Positions 1 through 9,007 of a stretch of DNA of 64,000 bases are shown piece after piece; the first letter of the stretch is position 1, and each line of letters opens with the position of its first letter. A program made the position numbers and the translations under genes. This DNA is from Anaeromicropila populeti (lineage in GTDB: Bacteria > Bacillota > Clostridia > Lachnospirales > Lachnospiraceae): the NCBI RefSeq assembly GCF_900112775.1, contig NZ_FOYZ01000006.1, positions 202,644 to 266,643 of the forward strand, in the 5' to 3' direction. The notes under the pieces were generated by a model, which saw only the letters and a list, made by a program, of their open reading frames with translations, had not been told where the DNA came from and did not search any database.

Positions 1-93
1 ATATACATGTCCACCTTCTAAGGATAAGCTATTGTTTATAAGTATTTTTCTGTTTCTAATTGTTTTTGAAATATTTTTCACCAGTAGTTCCAT
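1..93 (-). CDS. ABC transporter ATP-binding protein, N-terminal fragment cut by the window edge
   Basis: Reading leftwards from an ATG at 93-91, 31 codons stay open to the window edge. The peptide begins MELLVKNISKTIRNRKIL and continues to LEGGHVY. This is the usual opening of an ABC ATPase, with the first beta strands just before the Walker A loop; Walker A itself would lie outside the window. A GGAGG site sits just upstream inside the preceding gene, and the ATG overlaps that gene's stop by one base (TAATG), so the two are translationally coupled. With the two upstream permeases it forms an ABC-2 type exporter. The assignment rests on the short N terminus and the operon context, so the substrate is unknown. 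Confidence 0.7.
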   Translation of the reverse strand, partial: MELLVKNISKTIRNRKILINNSLSLEGGHVY

Positions 94-905
94 TATATTC
101 CTCCAGTTTCGTTATTTGTAATAATAAATTGTTTGTTATTAATAATGTTAATCCCGACAACAGTTGATATAAGAGCAATAAGACCTAAATAAGCAAAAGA
201 AATGTTAAAACTAAAGTTAATATTCCAAGTGTTAATCAGTTTGTTTATATATGCTAATTTGCTGCTATGCCAGCTAATCACTAAATGCGAAATAGGGTTT
301 AGTTGGAGTATGATTTTATTCATTGGCACATTATTTTCAAAGGGCATCCAAGTGTCAAATATAGTTAGCATCAATGTTAAAATTAGTTGAACTCCAGCAA
401 TAATTACAAACGAATATTGACTTCCTGCTACAATCGCAATAATATTTATACTAAGTGCTGCAATATAATACCAAAGAGAATAAATTATTAAAAAACAAAT
501 AACTAGGTATAAAGAGCCTTTATCAAAGTGAACTTCAAAATTTATTAGACAAAAAGCTGTACTCGCAGATGTCATTGTAAATAAATATAAAACTGAGTAT
601 CCGTATAGTTTTAACGCCTCTTTTAGAAACCATTTTCTTCTATTTGAACATCTTGAAAAAAAGTAAATTCCAGCGGAGCAAAAATGTCTATAAATATAAG
701 TTCCATATATTATCTGAAATAAAAATGCAGGTATTAGTTTTGCGACCATTTCCATAATAGCAGTTATATAAAAAATAGGTTTGTAAAAGCTTAAAACAAA
801 AATTAAGTCAGAAAATAATATGGGAACATTTGTTCTGGAATAGAATAAAGTCTGTAATATACCCATTACGATAGCAAGAACTAAGTATTTAGAATATATT
901 TTCAT
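93..905 (-). CDS. ABC-2 type transporter permease-like membrane protein
   Basis: A 270-residue hydrophobic protein with about six predicted membrane segments: one at residues 5-22, several between 35 and 200, and a last one near 233-255. It has no soluble domain. The ATG at 905-903 overlaps the stop of the upstream permease by one base, and its own stop overlaps the ATG of the ATPase fragment by one base, giving a tightly coupled permease-permease-ATPase operon. This is the layout of ABC-2 type exporters for peptides, lantibiotics or drugs. No family-specific motif is visible, so only the general role of membrane subunit of an exporter can be given. Confidence 0.6.
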   Translation of the reverse strand: MKIYSKYLVLAIVMGILQTLFYSRTNVPILFSDLIFVLSFYKPIFYITAIMEMVAKLIPAFLFQIIYGTYIYRHFCSAGIYFFSRCSNRRKWFLKEALKLYGYSVLYLFTMTSASTAFCLINFEVHFDKGSLYLVICFLIIYSLWYYIAALSINIIAIVAGSQYSFVIIAGVQLILTLMLTIFDTWMPFENNVPMNKIILQLNPISHLVISWHSSKLAYINKLINTWNINFSFNISFAYLGLIALISTVVGINIINNKQFIITNNETGGI

Positions 906-1735
906 TATATTGAATCCTTCCTTGCTTTATATACAACTAAAACTATTGATAATCCTGCAATAGAAAGAAGGCACATTAGATAACCAATAAAGCTTTTAGC
1001 TGTAATATTAAAAATATCAAAATAAAAATAGTAATTTGTTGAAAAGTTTATTTGTGGAATTATATCAGACATTTCGTTTAAAATATATACTAGTATATAT
1101 ACTGGTAAAAAAAGAAACGCCTTATATTTTAGCTTTATAGCTATTGAAACTGCCAAGGCAAAAGTGGCAAGTATGCCAGATGCAATTCCGAACATTACAG
1201 TAAAAATTATTACATAAATGCAAATAGAATATGAATATACGGATGGAAGTAACAATTTATGTACAGCTTCTAATTCAGGAATCTGATATTTACTCACATT
1301 TGATAAAAGGCCAGCTGCTTTGCCGGGAAATACAATGCAATTTAAAATTATTTCAGTTAAAAACGGAATTGAAAAAGCTAAAAAGGTTGTCCAAAAAGTA
1401 GCAGCCATTTTGGCTAAATAGTAATTAATTTTTCCTGCTCTAGACAGAATAAATACTTGTTCGTTACAATCCTGATCATAGATATATGAAAAAGCAGCAG
1501 GAATAATTACTATAATGGGATAAAATAGCATTAAAAAGTGGTAGAATGGGCTTCCGTTTGCTAACAACAGCAGTCTCATGGGATGATACATATCGGCAAC
1601 ATCTCGGCCTGCGTATTTGAAAACATTGTACAAAAAGTTTAGCAGCATATATCCAAAAAGCATTAGAAATAAAATATAAAAATTTTTTCTTTCAATAATC
1701 GTGTTATATTGCATTTTAAATGTTTTTATCAGCAT
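905..1735 (-). CDS. ABC-2 type transporter permease-like membrane protein, first gene of the operon
   Basis: A 276-residue integral membrane protein. It starts with a short basic cytoplasmic stretch and a membrane segment near residues 20-38, has further segments near 65-85, 105-130, 170-205 and 210-225, and ends with a segment at about 245-268. The pattern fits an ABC-2 membrane subunit. The start ATG at 1735 is preceded by AGAGGT. It is the first of three overlapping minus-strand genes (permease, permease, ATPase). The 95 bases upstream separate it from a decayed small secreted-protein reading frame (1831-2046), which may once have encoded the cargo or partner. Similarity to the neighbouring permease is weak by eye. 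Confidence 0.6.
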   Translation of the reverse strand: MLIKTFKMQYNTIIERKNFYILFLMLFGYMLLNFLYNVFKYAGRDVADMYHPMRLLLLANGSPFYHFLMLFYPIIVIIPAAFSYIYDQDCNEQVFILSRAGKINYYLAKMAATFWTTFLAFSIPFLTEIILNCIVFPGKAAGLLSNVSKYQIPELEAVHKLLLPSVYSYSICIYVIIFTVMFGIASGILATFALAVSIAIKLKYKAFLFLPVYILVYILNEMSDIIPQINFSTNYYFYFDIFNITAKSFIGYLMCLLSIAGLSIVLVVYKARKDSI

Positions 1736-1830
1736 TCTTTTTACCTCTTGTTCATTTGATATTAGAGTTTAATATAACCATAAAAAAATAAGAAGAGTTA
1801 TAACAGTCCTAAAAATTAATTAGCTATGTT

Positions 1831-2046
1831 TTAATTACTATAATAATTTACTTCTGCATAAGCACTATAATCTGGATCGTTGCCTCTAAAGCAAACAGTT
1901 ACGGAAGACAAGTTCAAGTAGCCGTCTTCTATGTATACTTTTGAATATCCACTGCCCTCTGTAAGTGTAACAGTATCCTCTGCAATAATTGTTCCAGAAG
2001 AGTTTTTTGTCCTTATTCTTACAACTCTTCTTATTCATATAATCAT
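1831..2046 (-). pseudogene. Remnant of a small anchored or secreted protein, interrupted by an in-frame TGA
   Basis: On the minus strand a protein-like frame of 67 codons runs from an in-frame TGA (2037-2035) to TAA (1833-1831). It contains stretches such as SSGTIIAEDTVTLTEG and YSKVYIEDGYLNLSS and ends SAYAEVNYYSN, a composition typical of an extracytoplasmic beta domain. Directly upstream in the same frame are ATG ATT ATA TGA, and before that a hydrophobic stretch (KLTNIVIIGNMII) like a membrane anchor. No start codon follows the TGA in frame. The simplest reading is a nonsense-mutated small precursor; stop readthrough or a sequencing error are alternatives. It lies between the amidase and the ABC operon on the same strand, the position a cargo gene would occupy. 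No family is recognised. Confidence 0.5.
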
Positions 2047-2095
2047 ATTACCAATTATTACAATGTTTGTCAATTTGAAAAGAAAAAATATACTT

Positions 2096-2698
2096 TTACT
2101 GTGGAAGAAACCCAAAATAGTCTAAAATACCCATATAAATTCCCAGCGCAAATGGATAAGAATTATAATAAAGCTTTTGTGCATCGTTCCAGTTAGTCAG
2201 GTATCCAAGCTCAATCAGTAAAGCTGGCATGGCAGTTTTTCGTAATACATATAAGGTTGGAGCGGCAAAGATGCCATTATCCTTAGTACCGGCAAATTTG
2301 GTCATTTGCATCATAATCCGCTGTGCAAGCCAGTTTGCCTGAGTATAGTATTGATAAATATATATTTCGCTCCCATTTAATGCAGTATTTTCACTGGCAT
2401 TGCAATGAATGCTGATAAAATAATTAGCAGGCCACAGGTTAGCGGCTTGGACTCTTGCATCTAAGCTGGTAGTATTACTGGTTCCTAAAACAGTTGTAGG
2501 TGAAGGTCTGGATAAACGTGCTTCAAAGCGTGGATCATTGTTTAAAAGGTTTGCAAGCCAGACGCCTGTTTGGTAGGTGATATCTCCTTCGTATAAACCG
2601 TTGCCTACAGCACCAGCATTTACATTTCCAGATGGATTATGTCCTTGGTCAATGAAAAATTTAATTGGCAAATGAATACGCCTCTTTCTATAAGTCAT
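2096..2698 (-). CDS. N-acetylmuramoyl-L-alanine amidase (Amidase_3 family), without a signal peptide
   Basis: A 200-residue single-domain zinc amidase that would cleave the lactoyl-peptide amide bond of peptidoglycan. The Amidase_3 signature is complete: DQGHNP with His20 as first zinc ligand, GLYEGDI with Glu37, SIHCNA with His98, and LIELGYLTN with catalytic Glu163. The protein starts MTYRKRRIHLP and goes straight into the first strand, so there is no signal peptide, wall-binding repeat or sporulation domain. It may act in the mother cell at sporulation or germination or be released by lysis; this is inference. It is transcribed away from rimP. The minus-strand remnant and ABC operon lie downstream and could be co-transcribed. 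Confidence 0.88.
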   Translation of the reverse strand: MTYRKRRIHLPIKFFIDQGHNPSGNVNAGAVGNGLYEGDITYQTGVWLANLLNNDPRFEARLSRPSPTTVLGTSNTTSLDARVQAANLWPANYFISIHCNASENTALNGSEIYIYQYYTQANWLAQRIMMQMTKFAGTKDNGIFAAPTLYVLRKTAMPALLIELGYLTNWNDAQKLYYNSYPFALGIYMGILDYFGFLPQ

Positions 2699-2781
2699 TG
2701 CTATATTTTATGCACTGGCGGGTAGGAAGTTACTGCTGAAAGTGGTTTCTAAAAATAAAACGCAAAAAAATAAAAAAACAG

Positions 2782-2810
2782 TTGCATTTATTGGAAAGAA
2801 GTGTTAGACT
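2782..2810 (+). promoter_or_regulatory. Probable sigma-A promoter of the rimP-nusA-infB operon
   Basis: TTGCAT (2782-2787) and TAGACT (2805-2810) are separated by 17 bases, between the divergent amidase gene and rimP. The implied transcript starts near 2817 and includes the hairpin at 2850-2871. The -10 box is weak, so the call is moderate. Confidence 0.45.
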
Positions 2811-2849
2811 AGTATTTAGAGTACTTATGTATGATACGGTAGATTGATA

Positions 2850-2871
2850 GGAGTGGACGCAAGTTCACTCC
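2850..2871 (+). promoter_or_regulatory. Hairpin in the 5' leader of rimP
   Basis: GGAGTG (2850-2855) pairs with CACTCC (2866-2871), extended by G-U and A-U pairs around a CGCAAG loop. It lies 60 bases before the rimP start in the presumed leader. No T-tract follows directly, so it is not a simple terminator. It may be a structured leader of the nusA operon; its function is unknown. Confidence 0.4.
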
Positions 2872-2931
2872 TTGTGTTTATGTTCGAAGCTTTTTCTATC
2901 AGAATACTATTTTAAAGGAGTCTTTCAAAAT

Positions 2932-3423
2932 ATGAGTAACAAAGAGATTTATGAGAAGAAAACGGAAGAATTACTAGAACCATTAGTAGCAGAGCACAAT
3001 TTGGAATTGGTAGATGTAGAATATGTGAAAGAAGGTTCCAGCTGGTATCTGCGTGCCTTTATTGATAAAGAGGGAGGAATTTCAATTGATGAGTGTGAAG
3101 TAGTCAGCAGAGCATTAAGTGAACTGTTGGATCAGCATGATTTTATTCCTGATTCTTATATATTAGAGGTGGGTTCTCCAGGATTAGGAAGGCAATTGAA
3201 GAAGGATAAAGATTTCAGGCGGAGTATTGGGGAAGAAGTTGAGGTAAAATTATATAAAGGTATTCCAACCATTCGAAAGAACAAGACCGTAGCAGTAAAA
3301 GAATTTACAGGGATTTTACAGGGGTTTGATGAAAATTCGGTATATATTGAATTAGAAGAGGGAACCTCTATGGAACTAGTAAGAAATGAAATTGCAATGA
3401 TACGACTGACAATTGATTTTTAA
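2932..3423 (+). CDS. rimP: Ribosome maturation factor RimP
   Basis: A 163-residue RimP, which assists maturation of the 30S subunit. The N-terminal domain (about 1-85) contains the typical VDVEYVKEG strand and ISIDECEVVSRALSELLD helix. The conserved ILEVGSPGLGRQL segment leads into the Sm-like C-terminal domain (about 95-163), which ends in the usual strand after VRNEIAMIRL. The frame is open 20 codons further upstream, but the ATG at 2932 is preceded by AAAGGAG with 11-base spacing and starts MSNKEIYEKK, which fits the family length. It is the first gene of the rimP-nusA-rnpM-ylxQ-infB operon, a standard clostridial order. Confidence 0.93.
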   Translation: MSNKEIYEKKTEELLEPLVAEHNLELVDVEYVKEGSSWYLRAFIDKEGGISIDECEVVSRALSELLDQHDFIPDSYILEVGSPGLGRQLKKDKDFRRSIGEEVEVKLYKGIPTIRKNKTVAVKEFTGILQGFDENSVYIELEEGTSMELVRNEIAMIRLTIDF

Positions 3424-3529
3424 TTCATAAAGTAAAAGATTAAAACGTTATAACATAAAGACCAGTACAGAAAGAAACTGCGGCTTAATTAAGCAAACGT
3501 AGACAGGCGATTTAGGAGGATAAAGGAAA

Positions 3530-4666
3530 ATGGATGCAAATAAGGAATTAATTGAAGCGTTAAACCAGATTGAGAAAGAAAAAGACATAAGCAAAGAGGT
3601 TTTACTGGAGGCAATGGAAAATTCCCTTGTTGCAGCTTGCAAAAATCATTTCGGAAAGGCTGACAATATTAAAGTAAACATTAATCGAGTAACAGGAGCA
3701 GTTAGTGTTTTTGCGGAACGACAGATTGTACAGAACGTAGTTGATAAAGTAACAGAAATCAGCGTGGAAGAAGCTATTTTAAAGTTTCCGCTAAATAATG
3801 TAGGGGATATTGTTCAAGTAGAAGTGACACCAGCCAATTTTGGAAGAATTGCAGCACAGAAGGCAAAGCAGGTAGTGGTACAGAAAATTCGTGAAGAAGA
3901 AAGAAAGGTACTGTACAATCAATATTATGGTAAAGAAAAGGACATTGTAACTGGTATTGTTCAACGTTATGTTGGAAATAACATTAGTGTAAATCTTGGT
4001 AAGGTAGATGCTATTTTAGCAGATAATGAACAGGTAAAAGGGGAACGGTTTAAACCTACTGACCGAATTAAGTTATATGTAATTGAGGTAAAAGATACTA
4101 CAAAGGGTCCTAGAATTACTGTTTCCAGAACACATCCAGAACTAGTTAAGCGTTTGTTTGAGGCAGAAGTTACAGAAATCAGAGATGGTATAGTAGAAAT
4201 TAAGAGCATCGCCCGTGAAGCTGGTTCCAGAACAAAAATGGCTGTGTATACATCTCACCCTGATATTGATCCCGTTGGTGCCTGTGTAGGTATGAATGGT
4301 GCAAGAGTAAATGCTATTGTAAATGAATTGCGTGGTGAAAAAATTGATATTATAAATTGGAGTGATGATCCTAAGGTATTAATAGAAAACGCTTTAAGTC
4401 CAGCTAAAGTAGTTTCTGTTGAAGCGGATGCAGAGGAAAAGAGTGCAAAGGTTGTTGTTCCAGATTATCAGTTATCACTTGCAATTGGAAAGGAAGGACA
4501 AAACGCACGTCTTGCAGCAAGATTAACAGGATATAAAATTGACATTAAAAGTGAATCACAGACAAAAGACACTTCAGAAGCAGAAGAAATACATGATTTG
4601 GAGGAAGTTCAGGAAGTACAGGAGATTCCAGATGTTTTAGATTTTTCTGAAGTGGAAGAAGAGTAG
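3530..4666 (+). CDS. nusA: Transcription termination/antitermination factor NusA
   Basis: A 378-residue NusA, the RNA-polymerase-associated factor that modulates pausing, termination and antitermination. The N-terminal polymerase-binding domain spans about 1-125 and the S1 domain about 134-200 (GIVQRYVGNNISVNLG). KH1 follows, with VGACVGMNGARVNAIVNELRG, and KH2 has LAIGKEGQNARLAARLTG. An acidic tail of about 35 residues rich in Glu and Asp ends the protein, with no proteobacterial acidic repeats, as usual in Firmicutes. The start ATG has TAGGAGG upstream. It sits second in the translation-factor operon, 106 bases after rimP. Confidence 0.95.
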   Translation: MDANKELIEALNQIEKEKDISKEVLLEAMENSLVAACKNHFGKADNIKVNINRVTGAVSVFAERQIVQNVVDKVTEISVEEAILKFPLNNVGDIVQVEVTPANFGRIAAQKAKQVVVQKIREEERKVLYNQYYGKEKDIVTGIVQRYVGNNISVNLGKVDAILADNEQVKGERFKPTDRIKLYVIEVKDTTKGPRITVSRTHPELVKRLFEAEVTEIRDGIVEIKSIAREAGSRTKMAVYTSHPDIDPVGACVGMNGARVNAIVNELRGEKIDIINWSDDPKVLIENALSPAKVVSVEADAEEKSAKVVVPDYQLSLAIGKEGQNARLAARLTGYKIDIKSESQTKDTSEAEEIHDLEEVQEVQEIPDVLDFSEVEEE

Positions 4667-4690
4667 AACTCAGTTTGGGAGGTTTATGTA

Positions 4691-4966
4691 GTGAATAAGA
4701 AAAAAATCCCGTTAAGACAATGCACTGGATGCGGAGAGATGAAGAGCAAAAAGGATTTAATACGAATCATCAGAACACCTGAAGATGAAATTGTAATTGA
4801 TACGACAGGAAAGAAAAATGGGAGAGGTGCCTATATCTGTAGTTCGTATGAGTGCTTTCAAAAAGCAAAAAAAACGAGAGCAATTGAACGATCTTTAAAA
4901 ATCAGTATTCCAGAAGAGGTATATAACCAATTAGAAAAGGAGTTGAGAGCGATTGAACAAAGTTAA
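4691..4966 (+). CDS. rnpM: RNase P modulator RnpM (YlxR family)
   Basis: A 91-residue protein of the YlxR family. It has the paired cysteines of QCTGCGEMKSKKDLIRI and the hallmark GRGAYICSSYECFQKAKK segment. YlxR proteins bind RNA, and members have been described as modulators of RNase P, so the name is transferred from the family. The start is a GTG at 4691 after a GGGAGG site; no better ATG is available. It lies 24 bases after nusA and overlaps the next gene by 14 bases, the standard nusA-ylxR-ylxQ-infB order. The same window carries rnpB at 49121-49466. Confidence 0.88.
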   Translation: MNKKKIPLRQCTGCGEMKSKKDLIRIIRTPEDEIVIDTTGKKNGRGAYICSSYECFQKAKKTRAIERSLKISIPEEVYNQLEKELRAIEQS

Positions 4967-5255
4967 GGCTTTTTCATACATTGGCTTAGGAATGAAGTCA
5001 GGAAATGTGGCTTGCGGGGAATTTCTAACGGAAAAAGCAGTAAAGGAAAAGAGGGCTTTTTTGGTCATCGTAGCAGAGGATGCTTCTCAGAATACAAAAA
5101 AAAGTTTTACTAATATGTGTAGCTATTATAGTGTTCCAATTTATTTTATTGGCAGCAAGGATGAATTGGGGCATGCAATGGGAAAAGAAATGAGAGCTTC
5201 CTTGGCGTTCCTTGATCAGGGATTAGCGCGTGCAGTCGAAAAACAACTTTTATAG
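4953..5255 (+). CDS. L7Ae-family ribosomal protein YlxQ
   Basis: A 100-residue L7Ae/L30e-fold protein of the YlxQ type, presumed to bind kink-turn RNA. The family features are the early glycine-rich YIGLGMKSGNVACGEFLTEKAV segment, the central strand FLVIVAEDAS followed by NTKKSFTNMC, and the VPIYFIGSKDELGHAMGKE block. The start is a TTG at 4953 inside the end of rnpM, with AGGAG about ten bases upstream, which implies translational coupling. It lies 12 bases before infB. Confidence 0.85.
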   Translation: MNKVKAFSYIGLGMKSGNVACGEFLTEKAVKEKRAFLVIVAEDASQNTKKSFTNMCSYYSVPIYFIGSKDELGHAMGKEMRASLAFLDQGLARAVEKQLL

Positions 5256-5267
5256 GAGGTAGGCAGT

Positions 5268-8200
5268 ATGGCGAAAATGAGAATATACGAAATAGCGAAA
5301 AGTTTAAATATGAAAAGTACGGATTTAGTGAAAACTTTGAATGAACATGGATTCGAGGTGAAAAGTCCACAGAGTAATATTGAGGATGAGGCAATTGCTT
5401 TTGTTTTGAAAAACTTTGTTCCTAATAAGTCAGAAGCAAAGGAAAATCAGGCAGAACCTCCAGTATTGAAGAATCGGGATATTGTCGTGACACCTAATCT
5501 AAAAAAAGAAGCTGAACAGATAAAATCAAAAGAGCCGACAGGAACAATTCAAGAGGCTGATACTGAAAAGACAAAAGTTAAGAAGGTGATGGAAGGCCAA
5601 ACAGAAAAGTCTGTTGTGGAAGATAAACAGGCTGTCTCTAAGGAATATAAGTCATCACCAGAACTGGGAAAAGTTACAAAAAAAGAAACTGTTGTGAATA
5701 AGCATGAATCAGAGAAAGTAGTGAAGAATATTAATACAAATACTATAAATAATTCAATGGATAGTGAAGTAAATACAGAAGTCGATAAAAAAGTTAAGGA
5801 ACAAAACATTATTATACAGGAAAAAAGGGTAGAAGTGAAAGTGGAAAATAATAATAAAAATAGTAATGGGGAGCAGTACGAAGCGCATAGTATGGAGAAG
5901 AGTACAGAAAAAATGGAAGATAAGAAAATGGAACAGAGACCTACTCAGAACAGAGGAAATCAGACTGAAGAACAAAGAAATAACTCTCAGAAAAGCGATC
6001 AGAGAAATGATCAGAGAAATGGTCAGAGAAATGACCAGCGTAGTAATTATACCCAGAGAAATGGTCAAAGAAATGACCAAAGAAGCGATCAGCGCGGTAA
6101 TAATACCCAGAGGAATGGTCAGAATGGTCAGAGAAATGACAACCGCAGTTTCCAAAGAAATGACCAGGGAAATTATAACAGAAACAATGATAACAGGAAC
6201 AATGATAACAGAAACAATGATAACAGAAGTAATTATAATAGGAACAATGATAACAGAACCAATGACAACAGAAGTAATTATAACAGAACCAATGATAACA
6301 GAGGTTATCAGAGAAATGATAACAGAACTGGTGGTCAAACTGGTGGTCAAACAAGTGGTCAGAATGGTGAAAGAAAATGGGATAGACCTTTTCAAAAGCG
6401 TGGAGACAGACCTGTTGGCCAAGGAAATACTAATGGTCAAAGAACCTATAATGGAAATAACAATCAGAGAAGTGATAACAATTCCTTTGAAAAAAGAGAC
6501 TCTAGACCAGCTGGGGAAAGAGGACCTATTAATAAAGACAGACGTGCTACCGCAAAACCAGGGGATCGCCTAGACAAAATGATTGCAAAGGCAGAAGAGA
6601 TTCAAAAGCCTAATAGAACGCTGAATAAAGGTAAACGCCAAAAAGACAGTGTTTATAAGCAGAGTAAGGAATTTGGAGATGAAACTGATTCAATTAAAGC
6701 AAAGAGTAGTAAAAGACAAAATCTCAGTAAGGGCAAAAGTGTAAAAGAAGAAGTAGTAGTATTGAAAAAGGATCCGAATAGAAAAGGAGCTTTTATTAAA
6801 CCTAAGCCACTTGCACCAGTAGTAGAAGAAGCAATTAAATCAATTGTAATTCCTGAGGTTTTGACGATTAAAGAACTTGCAGATAAAATGAAAATACCAG
6901 CAGCAGGTATTGTTAAGAAACTTTTTCTTCAGGGAAAGATGGTTTCCATTAATAGTGAAATTCCATTTGAAGAGGCAGAAGAAATTGCATTGGAATATGA
7001 TATTATTACAGAATTAGAAGAAAAAATCGACGTAATTGAGGAGCTTTTGAAGGAAGAACAGGAAGATGAAAGTTTAATGGTAAAGCGTCCTCCAGTTGTC
7101 TGTGTTATGGGTCATGTTGATCATGGTAAAACCTCTTTATTAGATGCAATTCGTGAGACAAATGTTACAGAAAGAGAGGCAGGCGGAATCACGCAGCATA
7201 TTGGTGCATACGTTGTTACCGTTAATAATCAGACAATTACGTTTTTAGATACTCCTGGACATGAGGCTTTCACATCTATGCGTATGAGAGGAGCAAAGTC
7301 TACCGATATTGCTATTCTTGTAGTTGCAGCAGATGATGGTGTAATGCCGCAAACAGTAGAAGCCATTAGTCATGCTAAAGCTGCGGGAATTGAAATTATT
7401 GTTGCAATTAACAAAATTGATAAACCAAGTGCTAATATAGAACGTGTAAAACAGGAATTGGTTGAGTATGAGCTGGTAGCTGAAGACTGGGGCGGAGATA
7501 CGATATTTGTTCCAGTATCTGCACATACGAAAGAAGGCATTGATCAATTACTGGAGATGATTACCTTAACAGCTGAGATTATGGAATTAAAGGCAAATTC
7601 TGATAGAAATGCAAGAGGTATTGTAATTGAGGCACAGCTTGATAAGGGAAGAGGACCAGTCGCTACTGTATTAGTACAAAAGGGAACATTAAATGTTGGT
7701 GACCCAATTGCAATTGGTTCTTCTTACGGTAAAGTAAGAGCCATGATGGATGATAAGGGAAGACGTGTGAAGGAAGCTGGACCATCAACACCTGTAGAAA
7801 TACTTGGATTAAACGAAGTGCCAGATGCAGGTGAGATTTGTATGGCAACGGAGAATGAAAAGGAAGCTAGAACGATTGCAGAAACATATATTAAACAAAG
7901 TAGAGAGAAGCTTTTGGACGATACAAAGGCTAAGTTGTCACTAGATGGTCTCTTCTCACAGATAAAGGCAGGAAATATTAAAGAACTTAACATTATTGTG
8001 AAAGCAGATGTACAAGGCTCTGTAGAAGCAGTAAAACAAAGTTTACTGAAATTAACAAATGAAGAAGTTGCAATTCGTATTATTCATGGTGGTGTTGGAG
8101 CAGTAAATGAATCGGATGTTGCCTTAGCTAGTGCATCGAATGCAATTATTATTGCATTTAATGTCAGACCAGATAATTCGGCTAAGGATTTAGTAGATAG

Positions 8201-8585
8201 AGAAAAAGTAGATTTAAGATTATACAAAGTAATCTATAATGCAATTGAAGACATTCAGGCTGCCATGAAGGGAATGCTTGACCCAGTCTTTGAAGAAAAG
8301 GTAATTGGTCATGTTGAAGTCCGTCAGGTATTTAAAGCATCTGATTTAGGAACAATTGCAGGTTCTTATGTATTAGATGGAAAGGTTTTACGTGGTTCAT
8401 CTGCCCGCATTACAAGAGAAGGAACATTGGTTTTCGAAGGCAAGCTGGCATCTTTGAAGAGATTTAAGGATGATGTTAAGGAAGTTGCCGCTGGCTATGA
8501 GTGTGGTCTTGTGTTTGAGAAGTTTAATGACATTAAAGAAATGGATTTAGTTGAACTTTATATTATGGAAGAGGTGCCAAGATAG
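5268..8585 (+). CDS. infB: Translation initiation factor IF-2 with a long repetitive linker
   Basis: A 1105-residue IF-2, the GTPase that brings initiator tRNA to the 30S subunit and drives subunit joining. It opens with an IF2_N domain (about 1-50, [18 protein letters not shown]). A charged, low-complexity region of about 470 residues follows, including an Arg/Asn/Asp/Gln-rich repeat tract (about 241-355). A second IF2_N-like domain lies near 528-580 ([13 protein letters not shown]). The G domain has GHVDHGKT (615-622), DTPGH (from 661) and NKID (715-718). Domain III is recognised by [18 protein letters not shown], and domain IV by [19 protein letters not shown]. The linker makes it much longer than compact Firmicute IF-2. 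A GGAGG site precedes the ATG. Confidence 0.96.
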   Translation: MAKMRIYEIAKSLNMKSTDLVKTLNEHGFEVKSPQSNIEDEAIAFVLKNFVPNKSEAKENQAEPPVLKNRDIVVTPNLKKEAEQIKSKEPTGTIQEADTEKTKVKKVMEGQTEKSVVEDKQAVSKEYKSSPELGKVTKKETVVNKHESEKVVKNINTNTINNSMDSEVNTEVDKKVKEQNIIIQEKRVEVKVENNNKNSNGEQYEAHSMEKSTEKMEDKKMEQRPTQNRGNQTEEQRNNSQKSDQRNDQRNGQRNDQRSNYTQRNGQRNDQRSDQRGNNTQRNGQNGQRNDNRSFQRNDQGNYNRNNDNRNNDNRNNDNRSNYNRNNDNRTNDNRSNYNRTNDNRGYQRNDNRTGGQTGGQTSGQNGERKWDRPFQKRGDRPVGQGNTNGQRTYNGNNNQRSDNNSFEKRDSRPAGERGPINKDRRATAKPGDRLDKMIAKAEEIQKPNRTLNKGKRQKDSVYKQSKEFGDETDSIKAKSSKRQNLSKGKSVKEEVVVLKKDPNRKGAFIKPKPLAPVVEEAIKSIVIPEVLTIKELADKMKIPAAGIVKKLFLQGKMVSINSEIPFEEAEEIALEYDIITELEEKIDVIEELLKEEQEDESLMVKRPPVVCVMGHVDHGKTSLLDAIRETNVTEREAGGITQHIGAYVVTVNNQTITFLDTPGHEAFTSMRMRGAKSTDIAILVVAADDGVMPQTVEAISHAKAAGIEIIVAINKIDKPSANIERVKQELVEYELVAEDWGGDTIFVPVSAHTKEGIDQLLEMITLTAEIMELKANSDRNARGIVIEAQLDKGRGPVATVLVQKGTLNVGDPIAIGSSYGKVRAMMDDKGRRVKEAGPSTPVEILGLNEVPDAGEICMATENEKEARTIAETYIKQSREKLLDDTKAKLSLDGLFSQIKAGNIKELNIIVKADVQGSVEAVKQSLLKLTNEEVAIRIIHGGVGAVNESDVALASASNAIIIAFNVRPDNSAKDLVDREKVDLRLYKVIYNAIEDIQAAMKGMLDPVFEEKVIGHVEVRQVFKASDLGTIAGSYVLDGKVLRGSSARITREGTLVFEGKLASLKRFKDDVKEVAAGYECGLVFEKFNDIKEMDLVELYIMEEVPR
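5994..6330 (+). repeat. In-frame degenerate tandem repeats in the IF-2 linker
   Basis: Two kinds of short repeat follow each other. The first has units reading QRNDQRN or QRNGQRN (about 5994-6170). The second has 15-base units reading NDNRN or NYNRN (about 6175-6320). The codons AAT, GAT, AAC and AGA dominate. Both are in frame and inside infB, so they encode a disordered basic/polar linker. Such tracts tend to change copy number by slippage. The opposite strand shows long meaningless open frames here. Confidence 0.85.
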
Positions 8586-9007
8586 TGAGAAAAAACAGCA
8601 TTAAAAATACAAGAATTAATGGTGAGGTTCAAAAAGAGTTAAGTGTAATTATTAGTATGGAAGTAAAGGATCCAAGAATTAATCCTATGACTTCTGTAGT
8701 TGCTGTAGAGGTTACACCTGACTTAAAATATGCAAAAGCATATATTAGTGTGTTGGGGGATGAAGAAAGTAAAAAATCCACATATGAGGGATTGACGAAA
8801 GCGTCTTCTTTTATCCGAAGCCAGCTGGCTAAGAGATTGAATTTGAGAAACACACCAGAACTTTCCTTTGTTATGGATCAGTCCATAGAGTATGGGGTAT
8901 CCATGTCAAAAAAAATTGATGATGTAAACAAAGCTTCTAACAAATCAGAAGAAGATGCTTCTGATGTGGCGGAGGGAGACGAAGCAGAAAATGGTGAAGA
9001 AAATTAA
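8585..9007 (+). CDS. rbfA: 30S ribosome-binding factor RbfA with an acidic tail
   Basis: A 140-residue RbfA, a KH-fold factor for late 30S maturation and cold adaptation. The family pattern is clear: an N-terminal helix with QKELSVIISMEVKDPRI, then VVAVEVTPDLKYAKAYISVLG and ELSFVMDQSIEYGVSMSKKIDDV. The last 25 residues form an acidic, likely disordered tail. The start is a GTG at 8585 that overlaps the infB stop by one base (TAGTG). Its 3' end overlaps nrnA by 17 bases, so infB, rbfA and nrnA are translationally coupled. Confidence 0.93.
   Translation: MRKNSIKNTRINGEVQKELSVIISMEVKDPRINPMTSVVAVEVTPDLKYAKAYISVLGDEESKKSTYEGLTKASSFIRSQLAKRLNLRNTPELSFVMDQSIEYGVSMSKKIDDVNKASNKSEEDASDVAEGDEAENGEEN

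Noticed and set aside
202..390. Plus-strand open frame of 62 codons
   Set aside because: It lies opposite the ABC permease gene and has no ribosome binding site.
1931..2125. Plus-strand open frame of 64 codons
   Set aside because: It mirrors the protein-like minus-strand remnant and the end of the amidase gene; no start site signal.
5549..6573. Long open frames on other frames and the opposite strand in infB
   Set aside because: They are produced by the repetitive A-rich linker codons, have repetitive low-complexity sequence such as TMITE, and lie fully inside infB.
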